DNA of 64,000 bases from Limosilactobacillus fastidiosus (GCF_014145505.1 NZ_JACIUZ010000044.1:1-64000), one strand, 5' to 3'; shown: positions 27,771 to 36,544, counted from the stretch's first letter. Notes: generated from the sequence alone by a model not told the origin. Numbers and translations: made by a program.

Positions 27771-28437
27771 AGTCTTTTCTTTCGTTAGGCGAGTCGGCTT
27801 AATGGTCGTCCTTTTCGTATGTGTTGGTTTGCCATTAACCGCAATGCGAATTGCTGATCGAAGCCATCAGATTACGATAAAAACGATAATCTTAATCATA
27901 ATTTCTTTACTCCTTTATTACTTTATAATTATGTGGGCTCGCCAAGAATATCATAATCATAATCAGTTACCGATTATGGGAAAAATTAACCTGAAGCTAA
28001 TTATTGGTGGTTACCTGGTAATATTAGCTAGTGAATATATTCTTGGAATGTTGGATCTTTTAATTTATCATCAGACAGAAACAGCTAATAATCAGAGTTT
28101 AATGGCAATCTTAGGAGGTAATCCGCTAGTAACGGTTGTGTTTGTAATTTCAGCAGTAGTATTAACGCCGATAGCGGAAGAGTTGGTTTTTCGTGGAGTA
28201 TTAATGAACATGTTCTTTAAGTCAAATACTTTCTGGCCTAAAGTGATCTTATCGGGGATCGTGTTTTCGGCAGGGCATCTAAGTACGAACATTATTAGTT
28301 TTCTTTTGTATTGTGTAATGGGGATGACTTTGGCCTACGTTTACTGGAAGAGTGGTGATATTCGAAACTCAATGCTATTGCACGGATTGAATAATTTGGT
28401 TGCAGTGTTATTAATGCTTTCACGAATTCTTAACTAG
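27763..28437 (+). CDS. CPBP-family intramembrane metalloprotease
   Basis: The product is 224 aa with six or more membrane helices. The Abi/CAAX-protease motifs are visible: EELVFRGVL (motif 1, Glu-Glu and Arg), FSAGHLSTN with the motif 2 His, and HGLNNL near the C-terminus. In lactic acid bacteria, members have been linked to bacteriocin self-immunity or protein prenyl-type processing. There is no bacteriocin gene nearby. Confidence 0.88.
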   Translation: MSKVFSFVRRVGLMVVLFVCVGLPLTAMRIADRSHQITIKTIILIIISLLLYYFIIMWARQEYHNHNQLPIMGKINLKLIIGGYLVILASEYILGMLDLLIYHQTETANNQSLMAILGGNPLVTVVFVISAVVLTPIAEELVFRGVLMNMFFKSNTFWPKVILSGIVFSAGHLSTNIISFLLYCVMGMTLAYVYWKSGDIRNSMLLHGLNNLVAVLLMLSRILN

Positions 28438-28507
28438 CTGATCCCTGAAAGAGAGTATTAAAGGCGATCCATTAATTAGTTAGGAAGGAAATTAGGTAAA
28501 ATTTAAA

Positions 28508-28775
28508 CTTCTTGTTCCAATAGGGCCGAAGGGAGTTATGGAGTAGGTTAGAAGTAACGTAATAGTAACCGGAAAGATCTTAATCCAGAGCCCACTATCG
28601 GGTGGTAACGAATAAAAAACGACTTTGCGGAAGAGGAGAATCAATAGTTTGTAATGTTCCAGTGCAAAGTGGCAAAGCTCCTTCCGTAAATACTATGAGG
28701 AAGTGAACGATAGTATTAAGTGAGCGTTCCCTCACCAGTAAAAGTCGGAGGAGCCCTAAGTGTTGGGAAATTTTC
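28508..28775 (+). ncRNA. Candidate structured RNA of unknown class
   Basis: The 390-bp gap 28438-28828 has no gene. A long-range helix closes it: TTCCAA (28515-28520) with TTGGGAA (28763-28769), TAGGGC (28521-28526) with GCCCTA (28753-28758), and CGA (28527-28529) with TCG (28745-28747). Inside are perfect hairpins: AATACTAT/ATAGTATT (28689-28717), GTGAG/CTCAC (28720-28735), CCAC/GTGG, and ACTTTGCGGAA with TTCC...GCAAAGT, which competes with CGGAAG/CTTCCG. A TAAAAT box near 28496 could be the promoter. I could not match it to RNase P, tmRNA, SRP or T-box RNA; 6S-like RNAs should be tested. Confidence 0.55.
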
Positions 28776-28828
28776 TTGTCTCAGTTAAGGGTAGGTAAAT
28801 CTGGTATAATTATTTTGGAGGTGGTTGG

Positions 28829-29113
28829 ATGTTTCTTTCAACTGAGGATTACCCACAAGCGCATAAAGTTTTAGGGGTTGTTAACGCAACGGTTCATTTA
28901 ATGTTACCAAGTGATGCAATTGATTCGTTTGAATCACTAGATCAATTATTTACTGAAGTTCAACAGAAATTGCGTGAACGAGCTGCAGAGAAGGATGCAG
29001 ATGGGATTGTTGGTGTCCGCTTTAATACCAATGTGGCAAATGTTCAAGTGGCACCAAAGTTTTTAGTATTAACCGGTTACGGGACAATGATCCAGTTTAT
29101 TGAGGATAAATAG
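28829..29113 (+). CDS. YbjQ-like small protein
   Basis: The product is 94 aa. It contains HKVLGVVNATVHL, a helix ending EKDADGIVGVRFNTN and the end LTGYGTMIQFIED, the same pattern as the protein at 555-905. RBS GGAGGTGG precedes the ATG. Function unknown. Confidence 0.8.
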   Translation: MFLSTEDYPQAHKVLGVVNATVHLMLPSDAIDSFESLDQLFTEVQQKLRERAAEKDADGIVGVRFNTNVANVQVAPKFLVLTGYGTMIQFIEDK

Positions 29114-29173
29114 GGCTTGTAATTCAGTAAGATTTCGGTATAATGAGTTTGTTGTTATTTGTAAAATAACGAT

Positions 29174-29257
29174 GCCCCAGTGGCGGAATTGGCAGACGCG
29201 CAACGTTCAGGTCGTTGTATGGGTTTCCATGTACAGGTTCGAATCCTGCCTGGGGCA
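29174..29257 (+). tRNA. tRNA-Leu (anticodon CAG)
   Basis: A full cloverleaf: acceptor GCCCCAG/CTGGGGC, anticodon stem CAACG/CGTTG around TTCAGGT (CAG in the middle), long variable arm as in class II tRNAs, and T loop GTTCGAATC. The CCA end is not encoded. The prophage integrase gene begins about 130 bases downstream, so the 3' end is the likely attachment site. Confidence 0.97.
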
Positions 29258-29262
29258 TTTTT
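29230..29262. other. Probable prophage attachment site at the 3' end of tRNA-Leu
   Basis: The T-arm and acceptor 3' strand of tRNA-Leu lie next to a tyrosine integrase gene that points towards the tRNA, the usual arrangement for tRNA-targeted phages. The other att copy lies beyond the window, so the exact core cannot be defined. Confidence 0.65.
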
Positions 29263-29282
29263 GAGAAAATGTGTGAAAACGT

Positions 29283-29329
29283 AAATACGCTGTAAACCCT
29301 TGATATAAAAGGATTTACAGCGTATTTTA
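29283..29329. terminator. Bidirectional terminator between tRNA-Leu and integrase
   Basis: A perfect 14-bp stem (29283-29296 with 29314-29327) plus an inner CCT/AGG, with A-rich and T-rich flanks. Confidence 0.88.
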
Positions 29330-29392
29330 TTTATTTTGAAAAATGCATAAAAACGGGTAAAATTGTGACCTCTGCACACATTCTGCACACAT

Positions 29393-30487
29393 TTAAATTG
29401 ATGATAGGGCCTGTAATATTTGTTTATCAGTTTTGTCTTTGTATTCGTCAATTAGATAAGCATATACATTTGCGGTTGTGGAAATGTTGCTGTGACCAAG
29501 TCGCTTGCTGATTGCATATAGATCTACCCCATTTGCTAGCAGGAGAGCCACGTGGCTGTGTCTAAGCGAGTGAAAGTGAAAGTTACGTCGATGTATATTA
29601 AGACTGCCTAGAAGCTCTCTCAGCGTCTTATTGACTGCATTAGAAGTAGGGATAGTGCCGAACTGGTTGAAAAATACTAAATTAGATTTTCGATGATCAC
29701 GTAAAATCTTTAAGTAATGCAAGAGTTCTGTATTTACTTTAATTATCCGATTACTTGATTCGTTTTTAGTCGGCTTAAAATCTTTCTGCTTCATATTCCA
29801 CGATTTATTTATATCAATTGCTTGATGCAAAAAATCAATATCTTTCCAAGTAAGAGCTTGAATTTCCGATAGTCGCATTCCTGTATAAATTGCGGTAATA
29901 ATCATAAAACGAGAAGTAAATCCTGGTCGCAATTCAATGTTTTTGGTAGTACCTTTTACAAGACTTTTGATTTCATCAAGGTTCAGATAATCGACTTTGA
30001 TAACTTTACTTTTATTAGCAGAAAGTTCTACACGTTGGGTAAAATCTTTGAACAGGTAATCGTCAAGAATTGCTGATTTTACGCACGATCGAATAATTGA
30101 ATTGACTTTCTTCACTGTTACCGGTGCATGATTAGCACCATACCAATTTATGAATTTTTGATAATCGGAACGTTTGATATTTTTTATATTAGTGTCTTTG
30201 AAAAACTTTTTAAGTGCATTCCCTGTATATACATAACGATTTATAGTTATATCTGCTAATTTTTCTTTCTTATATGTGTTAAACCATTGCTCATAATAAT
30301 CTACAAGTGATATTTCTTTATCAATTTGAACACCTTTGTTAAGTTTAGCTTTTTGTTCAATAACCCATTTGTTCGCTAATGCTTTTGTTGGAAAAGCACT
30401 TTGAGATTTTGAACATCGTTTTCCGTCGTCATCCGTCCATTGGATTCTTGCTGACCATGCTTTGCCGCGCTTAAATACTTGAGACAT
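29393..30487 (-). CDS. int: Phage tyrosine integrase
   Basis: The product is 364 aa. An N-terminal arm-binding domain (KRGKAWSARIQWTDDDGKR) and a core-binding SAM-like domain precede the catalytic domain. The catalytic Arg is in TGMRLSEIQ, HxxR is in HSLRHSH, and the nucleophilic Tyr is near the end in VYAYL. It carries out site-specific recombination at the tRNA-Leu. RBS AGGAGG is ten bases before the ATG. Confidence 0.95.
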   Translation of the reverse strand: MSQVFKRGKAWSARIQWTDDDGKRCSKSQSAFPTKALANKWVIEQKAKLNKGVQIDKEISLVDYYEQWFNTYKKEKLADITINRYVYTGNALKKFFKDTNIKNIKRSDYQKFINWYGANHAPVTVKKVNSIIRSCVKSAILDDYLFKDFTQRVELSANKSKVIKVDYLNLDEIKSLVKGTTKNIELRPGFTSRFMIITAIYTGMRLSEIQALTWKDIDFLHQAIDINKSWNMKQKDFKPTKNESSNRIIKVNTELLHYLKILRDHRKSNLVFFNQFGTIPTSNAVNKTLRELLGSLNIHRRNFHFHSLRHSHVALLLANGVDLYAISKRLGHSNISTTANVYAYLIDEYKDKTDKQILQALSSI

Positions 30488-30520
30488 GATATATTCCTCC
30501 TATTTGTATGCTAAAATAGA

Positions 30521-30596
30521 AGGGTTGATAGTGTACGCCAATACTTTATCAACCCTTGGTCCTGTTAGTGTGCCAGCACTAGCAGGGCTTTTTTGT
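30521..30596. terminator. Pair of opposed stem-loops between integrase and membrane-protein gene
   Basis: Stem 30521-30530 with 30547-30556 has its U-tract on the minus strand. Stem 30561-30570 with 30577-30586 is followed by T6 on the plus strand. Confidence 0.7.
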
Positions 30597-30607
30597 ATAT
30601 TTATATT

Positions 30608-31243
30608 TTAAAAGTCTTCGTAAGCAGTTGCAGTTGAAGTATCATAGTCTCCAAATTTGTCAGTGAACGAATTATAACTACCAGAAGGTGAGGTAACCAA
30701 ATTTGTTAATTTCTTTAATTCTGTATATGACTTTTGATACTTTTTGAAACTGTGACTATCTGTTTCGTTGTTCTTCATGCCGTCCACGTAAGTCTTTATT
30801 TTATGCATATTAGTAGTAACGTCATCAATATCATCCGCATTGTCATCCATTGAATCTGTGATTGTTTTATCTGGGTCGAAGTCATCTTCACTGTCAGAAT
30901 CATCAATGGCATCAGACCAATCCTTTTGTTCTGCATTACCGATGTCTTCTGCTTTAGAAGCTGTTTTTAAATACAATGATTCGTATTTAGAGGCGTAATT
31001 AGCAAACAGTTCGTTGCGTTTAGTAACAATTTGGTTATAACCAGCTTGTGTAACACCACCTAGTAAAAATGAAACAACCAAAACAATACCAGTAATCGCT
31101 GAACCTCTTTTACCAACTTTTTTAATTGTTAAGCTCTTTGATGACTTCCCAACAAGCCAAGTAATTAGGAAACCGATTATAACCAGTATCGCTAAAATAC
31201 CAATAAGGTAAAATAAACCACTAAAAAAATATAAAGTATCCAT
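30608..31243 (-). CDS. Two-TM lysogeny-module protein
   Basis: The product is 211 aa. There are two hydrophobic helices (about 8-32 and 48-65), a coiled-coil stretch, an Asp-rich region (DDSDSEDDFDPD) and a Ser/Thr-rich end. It lies between int and the ImmA gene, where lactic phages often carry superinfection-exclusion or other lysogenic-conversion genes. I do not recognise a family. Confidence 0.7.
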   Translation of the reverse strand: MDTLYFFSGLFYLIGILAILVIIGFLITWLVGKSSKSLTIKKVGKRGSAITGIVLVVSFLLGGVTQAGYNQIVTKRNELFANYASKYESLYLKTASKAEDIGNAEQKDWSDAIDDSDSEDDFDPDKTITDSMDDNADDIDDVTTNMHKIKTYVDGMKNNETDSHSFKKYQKSYTELKKLTNLVTSPSGSYNSFTDKFGDYDTSTATAYEDF

Positions 31244-31303
31244 TTAAGATCTCCTCCGCAGTAATATCAGCTTTTAGTGTCATCAGATTTTGGACCATAT
31301 TAT

Positions 31304-31738
31304 TTAAAGTTCTACGTATCTTTCAGCCCATAGCGGAATACCACAAGCCTTGAGTAATTGTTCTTTAGTTTCAAATTCAGATACATCAACTCCTTCAAGC
31401 ATTATATTTACCATGAATAAATTTGCTTCGTATTCAGAGCCTATGGTATTAAACTTCAAGTTGTTTCGAGAAAGCCATTCAGTATTGTTTCCGTGATGGC
31501 AGTAATGGTGACCAAGTTCGTGACCACAAGCATAATTATCCTCAAACTCATTGTTTTGTGCGGAGAGGGTAATTAAAGGAATACGTTTGATGTTCGTGTA
31601 GTGCCCAAGGAAGGCACGACCAAGATTCTGGTGGCAAACATAAATACCATTTTCTTCGCAAATCTTCATTGGATTATTTGTGCCTGCGTTGTATACAACT
31701 TCGTGGGCTTTTTTCTTTATCCAATCAGCAGTACGCAT
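31304..31738 (-). CDS. ImmA/IrrE-type metallopeptidase
   Basis: The product is 144 aa. The zinc motif HELGH is at residues 73-77. In ICEBs1 and related phages ImmA cleaves the neighbouring repressor to start induction. It is only 13 bases from the repressor gene, in the same operon. Confidence 0.9.
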   Translation of the reverse strand: MRTADWIKKKAHEVVYNAGTNNPMKICEENGIYVCHQNLGRAFLGHYTNIKRIPLITLSAQNNEFEDNYACGHELGHHYCHHGNNTEWLSRNNLKFNTIGSEYEANLFMVNIMLEGVDVSEFETKEQLLKACGIPLWAERYVEL

Positions 31739-31751
31739 TCATACCACCTCA

Positions 31752-32174
31752 CTAATCATTGTTCTTGCGGTACTTCTTTGGAGTGAACTTCTTCTTAGCA
31801 AGAATCTTAGACGTGCGAACTGCATTTTCTAGTGAAGCACGAAGAAGCTCAGCATCTTCTTCACTTATTTCTTCATCACCGTTCTTCATATATGAAAGAG
31901 CGTTTTTGTCACTAAGTCCCTCAATCATCCCCTCCAACGTCTTTTGAACGTCACGCTCATCTCTGCGAGTGAATGTAGGAGTTGATGTTCTTCCTAATAA
32001 GTAATCGGTTGTAACGTTAAAAAAATCAGCAACCTTCTTCAAACGATCACCGTTTGGCGTTTTCTTTTTCCATGAATATAGTGAATTCCTACCGAAATCA
32101 AGTTTCTCTTCTAGTTCAACAATAGATATTCCTTGCTTTTCAGCAAGCTTTTTAACTCTATCAAATACTGTCAT
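31752..32174 (-). CDS. CI-like phage repressor (XRE HTH)
   Basis: The product is 140 aa. It has an N-terminal helix-turn-helix (KQGISIVELEEKLDFGRNSL, then WKKKTPNGDRLKKVADFF and TTDYLLGR) and a helical C-terminus lacking the S24 autoprotease domain, which fits control by ImmA. RBS GGGAGAA lies about ten bases upstream. It presumably binds the sites in 32175-32482. Confidence 0.9.
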   Translation of the reverse strand: MTVFDRVKKLAEKQGISIVELEEKLDFGRNSLYSWKKKTPNGDRLKKVADFFNVTTDYLLGRTSTPTFTRRDERDVQKTLEGMIEGLSDKNALSYMKNGDEEISEEDAELLRASLENAVRTSKILAKKKFTPKKYRKNND

Positions 32175-32482
32175 ATCTACGTTCTCCCAATTAAAAGGAA
32201 AATGAATTTAAACTTTATGATAGAATCATGTTGACATCTACATTAAAGTTTAATACACTATCCTTGTAAGTTATTTTGTAAGCAAAAACGCAAGCAGTAA
32301 TTATGAGGCCCGTGCTACATAAAACCACTATTTCAGCACGTGTCGTATGGTATTGCTCGCTTATTTAACTACACTCAAAGTCTACACTTTATTGTAGAGA
32401 CAGTCAATTATTTTCTACAATAAATACTTACATTTTTACTTACGCTGGGTGGGATGGTGGAATAAATGAAAGGAGGAAAATA
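32175..32482. promoter_or_regulatory. Lysogeny switch region: promoters, operators, hairpin
   Basis: A rightward promoter TTGACA (32231-32236) with TACACT at 17-bp spacing is bracketed by a perfect inverted repeat TTAAACTTTA (32208-32217) / TAAAGTTTAA (32244-32253). A second candidate is TTGTAG (32392) to TACAAT (32416). TCTACA half-sites recur, and TCTACACTTTATTGTAGA (near 32381) is a palindrome with 6-bp arms. Between the promoters a nested hairpin (32290-32299 with 32351-32360, inner CGTGCT/AGCACG) could form in the transcript. Confidence 0.65.
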
Positions 32483-32692
32483 ATGGACACTAAGGAACGG
32501 TTTAAAAAGCTCGCTAATGATTACTCGAAAATGATTAACGATTACACCGATAGTCTCCTGCTTACGTTTGGCAGTAATAAAAAAGCTCGTATGTTTTTGC
32601 GAGAACAACTTGCTTTTTACAGCAATTCTCAAACACACGAACTTATTGATAATTTGATACGAAATTTAGAACGGCTTGCACTTAATCAGTAA
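32483..32692 (+). CDS. Small early protein (69 aa)
   Basis: ATG with AAAGGAGGAAAATA upstream. The product is helical and charged, with no clear HTH motif. It is the first rightward gene after the switch region; its 3' end overlaps a convergent gene by 11 bases. Confidence 0.7.
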   Translation: MDTKERFKKLANDYSKMINDYTDSLLLTFGSNKKARMFLREQLAFYSNSQTHELIDNLIRNLERLALNQ

Positions 32693-32960
32693 GTTGAATA
32701 TTAGCTACTGCCGAAGTCTTAATAAACTTATAACCACTATCGTTTATTTCAATGAAGTCAGTCGATGCTACCAATCCACTAATTGAAATTGCGGGATTTG
32801 TAACATCTAGCTCTTTACCATCGGTAATAGTGCCATCGAAAACTTGCTTTAAGTAATATGGTTGACTACCTAATTTTGCATCAAGTGCTTTGTAAGCATG
32901 AACTTCAGTTGTTGATTTGATATATATAATGTCGCCATTTATAAGTGTGATTTTTACCAT
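32682..32960 (-). CDS. Reverse-oriented 92-aa protein
   Basis: The product is beta-rich and soluble (begins KITLINGDIIYIKSTTEVHAY). It faces against the early operon, like other accessory genes here, and has RBS AAAGGTGGTG. Function unknown. Confidence 0.65.
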   Translation of the reverse strand: MVKITLINGDIIYIKSTTEVHAYKALDAKLGSQPYYLKQVFDGTITDGKELDVTNPAISISGLVASTDFIEINDSGYKFIKTSAVANIQLTD

Positions 32961-33020
32961 AATATTTTCACCACCTTTATATTGAACTATTTTTAATTTT
33001 ATCAGAAAGGAGGCAACACA

Positions 33021-33224
33021 ATGCCAGAAACATTAAACGGTCGGCAACGTATTCTTAATTACTTGGCTGAGAATGATATTTCTCAGGCTCAGCTTGCAAC
33101 TATGTATGGCATGAACAAGCAGGATGTCTCTGACTACTTAGCTGGTCGGAAGACAACACCTGCTGCGAATAAATTCATTATCACGTTGATTAAAGACTTC
33201 GGAATTAAATATGAAAGGAAGTGA
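33021..33224 (+). CDS. Cro-like XRE regulator
   Basis: The product is 67 aa. A helix-turn-helix occupies most of it: LAENDISQAQLATMYGMNKQ, then DVSDYLAGRKTTPAAN. RBS AAAGGAGGC precedes the ATG. It may act as Cro or anti-repressor. Confidence 0.82.
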   Translation: MPETLNGRQRILNYLAENDISQAQLATMYGMNKQDVSDYLAGRKTTPAANKFIITLIKDFGIKYERK

Positions 33225-33229
33225 TAAGG

Positions 33230-33316
33230 ATGGATTGGCAGAGCTTTGCAGATGGATTAATCGTTGCATCAATTGCTTGGGCAATTTTTTATGTTGTTAC
33301 TCTTTCCAAACTGTAA
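33230..33316 (+). CDS. Tiny 28-aa membrane peptide
   Basis: ATG 33230 to TAA 33314-33316, with AAGGAAGTGAT upstream. MDWQSFADGLIVASIAWAIF begins the product; one membrane span. Its stop abuts the stop of a convergent gene. Short but well started. Confidence 0.5.
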   Translation: MDWQSFADGLIVASIAWAIFYVVTLSKL

Positions 33317-33832
33317 TTACTTAATAGTTTTTATGATACCGGCTGCGGCATTCTTAATAGCACTTGCTTCTTGAGTATCAGAAGTTGTAGTAACAGAAGA
33401 CCAAAGCATTTTAGACATCATATCTGTTTTGATATGAAAAATGTCTTTATATTCCTTGCCGTTAGAGTCGGTATACGTAACTTTTAATGATATCGGAGCT
33501 TTGTAATTATCTTTTAATGACATAGTTAGTTTTTGTTTGGGACCGATGCTTCCATTAATTAGTCCATTTAGTCCTACCTGAATATCTTGAGAGTATTTAT
33601 TACTTTCATCTAATTTGATGAAGTCAATTGTTTTTATAATTGCACTACTATTTCCAAAATTCTTAATAACAAGATATTTACTGAAATAAACCGTATCAAT
33701 AGCTTCAAGATAAATAGAAATATAAGGACGACTAGCAAGTTGAGCAGCAACTTTTGTTTGATATGCTGACCAACTCGCTATCCCAAGGGAAACAATAATG
33801 CTAGCGACAGATATCCAATTAGAAATTGTCAT
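33317..33832 (-). CDS. Reverse-oriented membrane-anchored protein
   Basis: The product is 171 aa with an N-terminal membrane helix (ISVASIIVSLGIASWSAYQT), then a beta-rich domain. RBS-like AAAGAGG upstream. It lies antisense within the early region, so it may be expressed in the lysogen. Function unknown. Confidence 0.65.
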   Translation of the reverse strand: MTISNWISVASIIVSLGIASWSAYQTKVAAQLASRPYISIYLEAIDTVYFSKYLVIKNFGNSSAIIKTIDFIKLDESNKYSQDIQVGLNGLINGSIGPKQKLTMSLKDNYKAPISLKVTYTDSNGKEYKDIFHIKTDMMSKMLWSSVTTTSDTQEASAIKNAAAGIIKTIK

Positions 33833-33888
33833 AGGACTACCTCTTTCAATTCAGAATGACTTAATTTTACCAGAAAGGAGCTAATCAA

Positions 33889-34212
33889 ATGAGTGCATTA
33901 CTAGAACTTATTAAAGAAACACCGCCTGAAGATAGGCGGGCAGTTGCAGAATACTTGAAGCCGTATCTAGTGACTAAAGAACCCCCTACTGAAAAGTGGG
34001 TAAATCTTGAAGAATTACGTCCGTACATTCCAGGTAAGAAATCCAAAGCATGGATTCAGTTATATGTTTTAGACGCTTACCCAAAAACAAGGAAATGGTC
34101 AACTAATCCACATCCCGGCAAGGGACGCTCAATTAAAGTTAACTTGCCAGTTGCTCGGAAATGGATTGAAGAACACGTTGATGTAATTGACTGGGATAAA
34201 CCAATGCCATGA
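33889..34212 (+). CDS. DUF771-like early phage protein
   Basis: The product is 107 aa: a helical start, then WVNLEELRPYIPGKKSKAW and KVNLPVARKWIEEHVD, which fit the excisionase-like DUF771 group of lactic phages. A DNA-binding role is likely but unproven. RBS AAAGGAGC. Confidence 0.6.
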   Translation: MSALLELIKETPPEDRRAVAEYLKPYLVTKEPPTEKWVNLEELRPYIPGKKSKAWIQLYVLDAYPKTRKWSTNPHPGKGRSIKVNLPVARKWIEEHVDVIDWDKPMP

Positions 34213-34227
34213 GGGGAGGTGAAATAA

Positions 34228-34428
34228 ATGAATTTTGTTAAAGCGTTGTTCTATACAGCGATTGGAAGTTTAATGACAATCTTCTACCGCGAAGGAATGG
34301 AAGTAGCGATGAGTTGGGTATTCGTTTTATGGTTACCATTTGCAGCCCACGATTTAGGAGAAACTATTACACCATTTCCAACAAAAAAAGCCACCGGCGC
34401 TGGTAACACCGGTGACAAACAAAAGTAA
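34228..34428 (+). CDS. Small membrane protein (66 aa)
   Basis: Two hydrophobic stretches (about 3-17 and 28-44) are followed by a polar Thr/Lys-rich tail. RBS GGGGAGGTG. Function unknown. Confidence 0.65.
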   Translation: MNFVKALFYTAIGSLMTIFYREGMEVAMSWVFVLWLPFAAHDLGETITPFPTKKATGAGNTGDKQK

Positions 34429-34453
34429 ACAATTTACAGGAGAAGTATAACAC

Positions 34454-34669
34454 ATGCAAAACAAAGAATTAAACAAATTTAACAAGATGCTTTCCGACAA
34501 AGCAACGATTATTGGCAATCTATCCAATCAGTACAGCAAGGCATCAACACCCGAAGAATTAATGTGGTGTGCAATTCAAATGCAGAATCATGCTAATGCC
34601 TTGCGGGTAATTGCTGAGCGATTAGGAACTGACACTAAGAACATTTACGGGAGTGACCATCATGAGTAA
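34454..34669 (+). CDS. Hypothetical 71-aa protein
   Basis: Helical soluble protein with RBS AGGAGAAG. Overlaps the start of the Gp157-like gene by eight bases, suggesting coupled translation. Confidence 0.65.
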   Translation: MQNKELNKFNKMLSDKATIIGNLSNQYSKASTPEELMWCAIQMQNHANALRVIAERLGTDTKNIYGSDHHE

Positions 34670-35144
34670 TTTATTTGAACTTAATGACCAATTTCGAGAA
34701 TTATCCCAACGTGATGATTTAGACCCAACAGTAATGAAAGATACTCTTGATGCCATTGACGATACCCGAAAGGATAAGTTAGAAAACCTTGCTACTTGGG
34801 CTGACCAATTGAAGTCTGAAATTAACTTCATTGAAGATAAACAACGAATATGGCGTGATGAACTATCTTACCGCAAGAATAAATTGCAATGGATTAAGCA
34901 ATATATGACTGATGTTCTTGATGATGCCGGGATTAAACGATTTGATACAGAAAATCATTTACTAAGTGTCCGAAACTTTAAAGCGTCTACTGTGATTGAT
35001 GATGCGAAGAAGTTACCAGAAGCCTTTGTTGAAACTAAGACAGTTTCTAGTCCGGATAAGGCTGCTATTTACAAAGCAATTAAAGCTGGTCAAGAAGTAC
35101 CTGGAGCACACTTGAAAAATAACCGGAATACGGTGATTAAGTAA
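34662..35144 (+). CDS. Siphovirus Gp157-like protein
   Basis: The product is about 160 aa with a long helical N-terminus and the family segment FIEDKQRIWRDELSYRKNKL, then VRNFKAS and PEAFVETK. Sipho_Gp157 proteins are found in streptococcal and lactobacillus phages beside replication genes. The start is ATG 34662, nine bases after GGGAG. Confidence 0.85.
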   Translation: MSNLFELNDQFRELSQRDDLDPTVMKDTLDAIDDTRKDKLENLATWADQLKSEINFIEDKQRIWRDELSYRKNKLQWIKQYMTDVLDDAGIKRFDTENHLLSVRNFKASTVIDDAKKLPEAFVETKTVSSPDKAAIYKAIKAGQEVPGAHLKNNRNTVIK

Positions 35145-36544
35145 TGTTCAAACTTCGTGATTATCAGCAAGAAACAATTGATAAAGTCTATCAATCAATG
35201 CGAACTGGTCACCATCGAATCATTGTTCAGCAGCCGCCACGAACCGGAAAAACCGTAATCATGTCCGAAATAGCTAGACGAACCACCGATAAAGGTAATC
35301 GGGTGATGTTTATTATTCACCGTAAGGAAGTTTTAGAACAAGCTAAGGCAACCTTTAAACAGCAGAATGTGAATATGAGTCTTGCCACAATGGGGATGGT
35401 TCAGACGTTAACTAGACGAGTGAAACAATTAAAAGCACCGCAGTTAATTTTGATTGATGAGGCACACCATGCTTTAGCGCAAAGTTATCGACGAATTATT
35501 GAAACTTTCCCTACTGCTTACATTTTGTACTTTACAGCTACACCAGTTCGAACTGGTCATGACCAATTAGATCAGATTGCCGACGATATTATCGTTGGTA
35601 AGTCAATCAAGTGGTTAACCGAACATCACTTCTTGGCGCCGTTTCATTACTACGGTTTAGGTGATATTGACCGTTCCAAATTGCGAAAATCAAATGGTGA
35701 TTATTCAAGCAAAAGTATGGATGAGGCGATCAGTCACCAGATTTATGGGCACATTGTTCAACAATACCAACGATTAGCTAATGGTAAACAAGCAGTAGTT
35801 TATTGTCACTCAATTAAAAGTGCAAAAAAAGTTACTGAACAGTTTGTTCAAGTAGGAATTTCAGCGGCTGAAATAGACGGTGATACCGATTCTAAAGTTC
35901 GTGACCAATTAGTACAAAAGTTTCGTGACCAACGGTTAACCATTCTTGCTAACGTCAATCTCTTTACTGAAGGTGTCGATTTGCCAAATGTTGACTGTGT
36001 CATTATGGCACGACCAACCAGTTCACTAGCCCTGTACTTACAGTTTTCAATGCGTTGTTTGAACCCTCGTAAGGGAAAAACGGCTGTCGTCATTGACCAC
36101 GTTGATAACTTCTTGAATTTCGGTTTACCAAGTAGTGACCGAAATTGGTCAGAAGCAATCGTCACGAAAGATAAGCGGAAGGCTAAGCAAAACGCTGATA
36201 ACGGGTCGGCAATTGCTCAATGTAACTATTGCTTTGGAACATTCTATCGAGACCAAGCGAAGGATAATTGTTGTCCGTTCTGTGGTCATGAACTCAGAGA
36301 AGAGAACAAAGACTACAAAATCGTTAACGTCGATTTACAAGAAATCAAAGAAAATCAAGCGGTAGAGCACCGGAAGAAAATGATTCGACAAATTCTCAAT
36401 GATCAGGTAATGGCAAACGTTGCTGATAAATCACCAGGACAATTACACACCCTTAAAGAGTTACAAGCCTATGCCAAGCTACATAACTATTCAGCAGGTT
36501 GGGCATGGCACCAATTTAATAACAGGAGGAAAAAGAAATGGTAA
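35144..36544 (+). CDS. DEAD/DEAH-box phage helicase
   Basis: The product is 466 aa, superfamily 2. Walker A is QQPPRTGKT, motif II is DEAH, motif III is FTATP, and motif VI is QFSMRCLNPRKGK. A four-Cys zinc finger (CNYC and CPFC) lies near residue 365. Start overlaps the previous stop (TAATG). It opens the phage replication module. Confidence 0.93.
   Translation: MFKLRDYQQETIDKVYQSMRTGHHRIIVQQPPRTGKTVIMSEIARRTTDKGNRVMFIIHRKEVLEQAKATFKQQNVNMSLATMGMVQTLTRRVKQLKAPQLILIDEAHHALAQSYRRIIETFPTAYILYFTATPVRTGHDQLDQIADDIIVGKSIKWLTEHHFLAPFHYYGLGDIDRSKLRKSNGDYSSKSMDEAISHQIYGHIVQQYQRLANGKQAVVYCHSIKSAKKVTEQFVQVGISAAEIDGDTDSKVRDQLVQKFRDQRLTILANVNLFTEGVDLPNVDCVIMARPTSSLALYLQFSMRCLNPRKGKTAVVIDHVDNFLNFGLPSSDRNWSEAIVTKDKRKAKQNADNGSAIAQCNYCFGTFYRDQAKDNCCPFCGHELREENKDYKIVNVDLQEIKENQAVEHRKKMIRQILNDQVMANVADKSPGQLHTLKELQAYAKLHNYSAGWAWHQFNNRRKKKW

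Noticed and set aside
28438-28828. RNase P RNA, tmRNA, SRP RNA or T-box as identity of the structured gap
   Set aside because: The conserved cores of these RNAs are not visible; TGGTAACG only loosely recalls a T-box and no terminator or synthetase gene follows.
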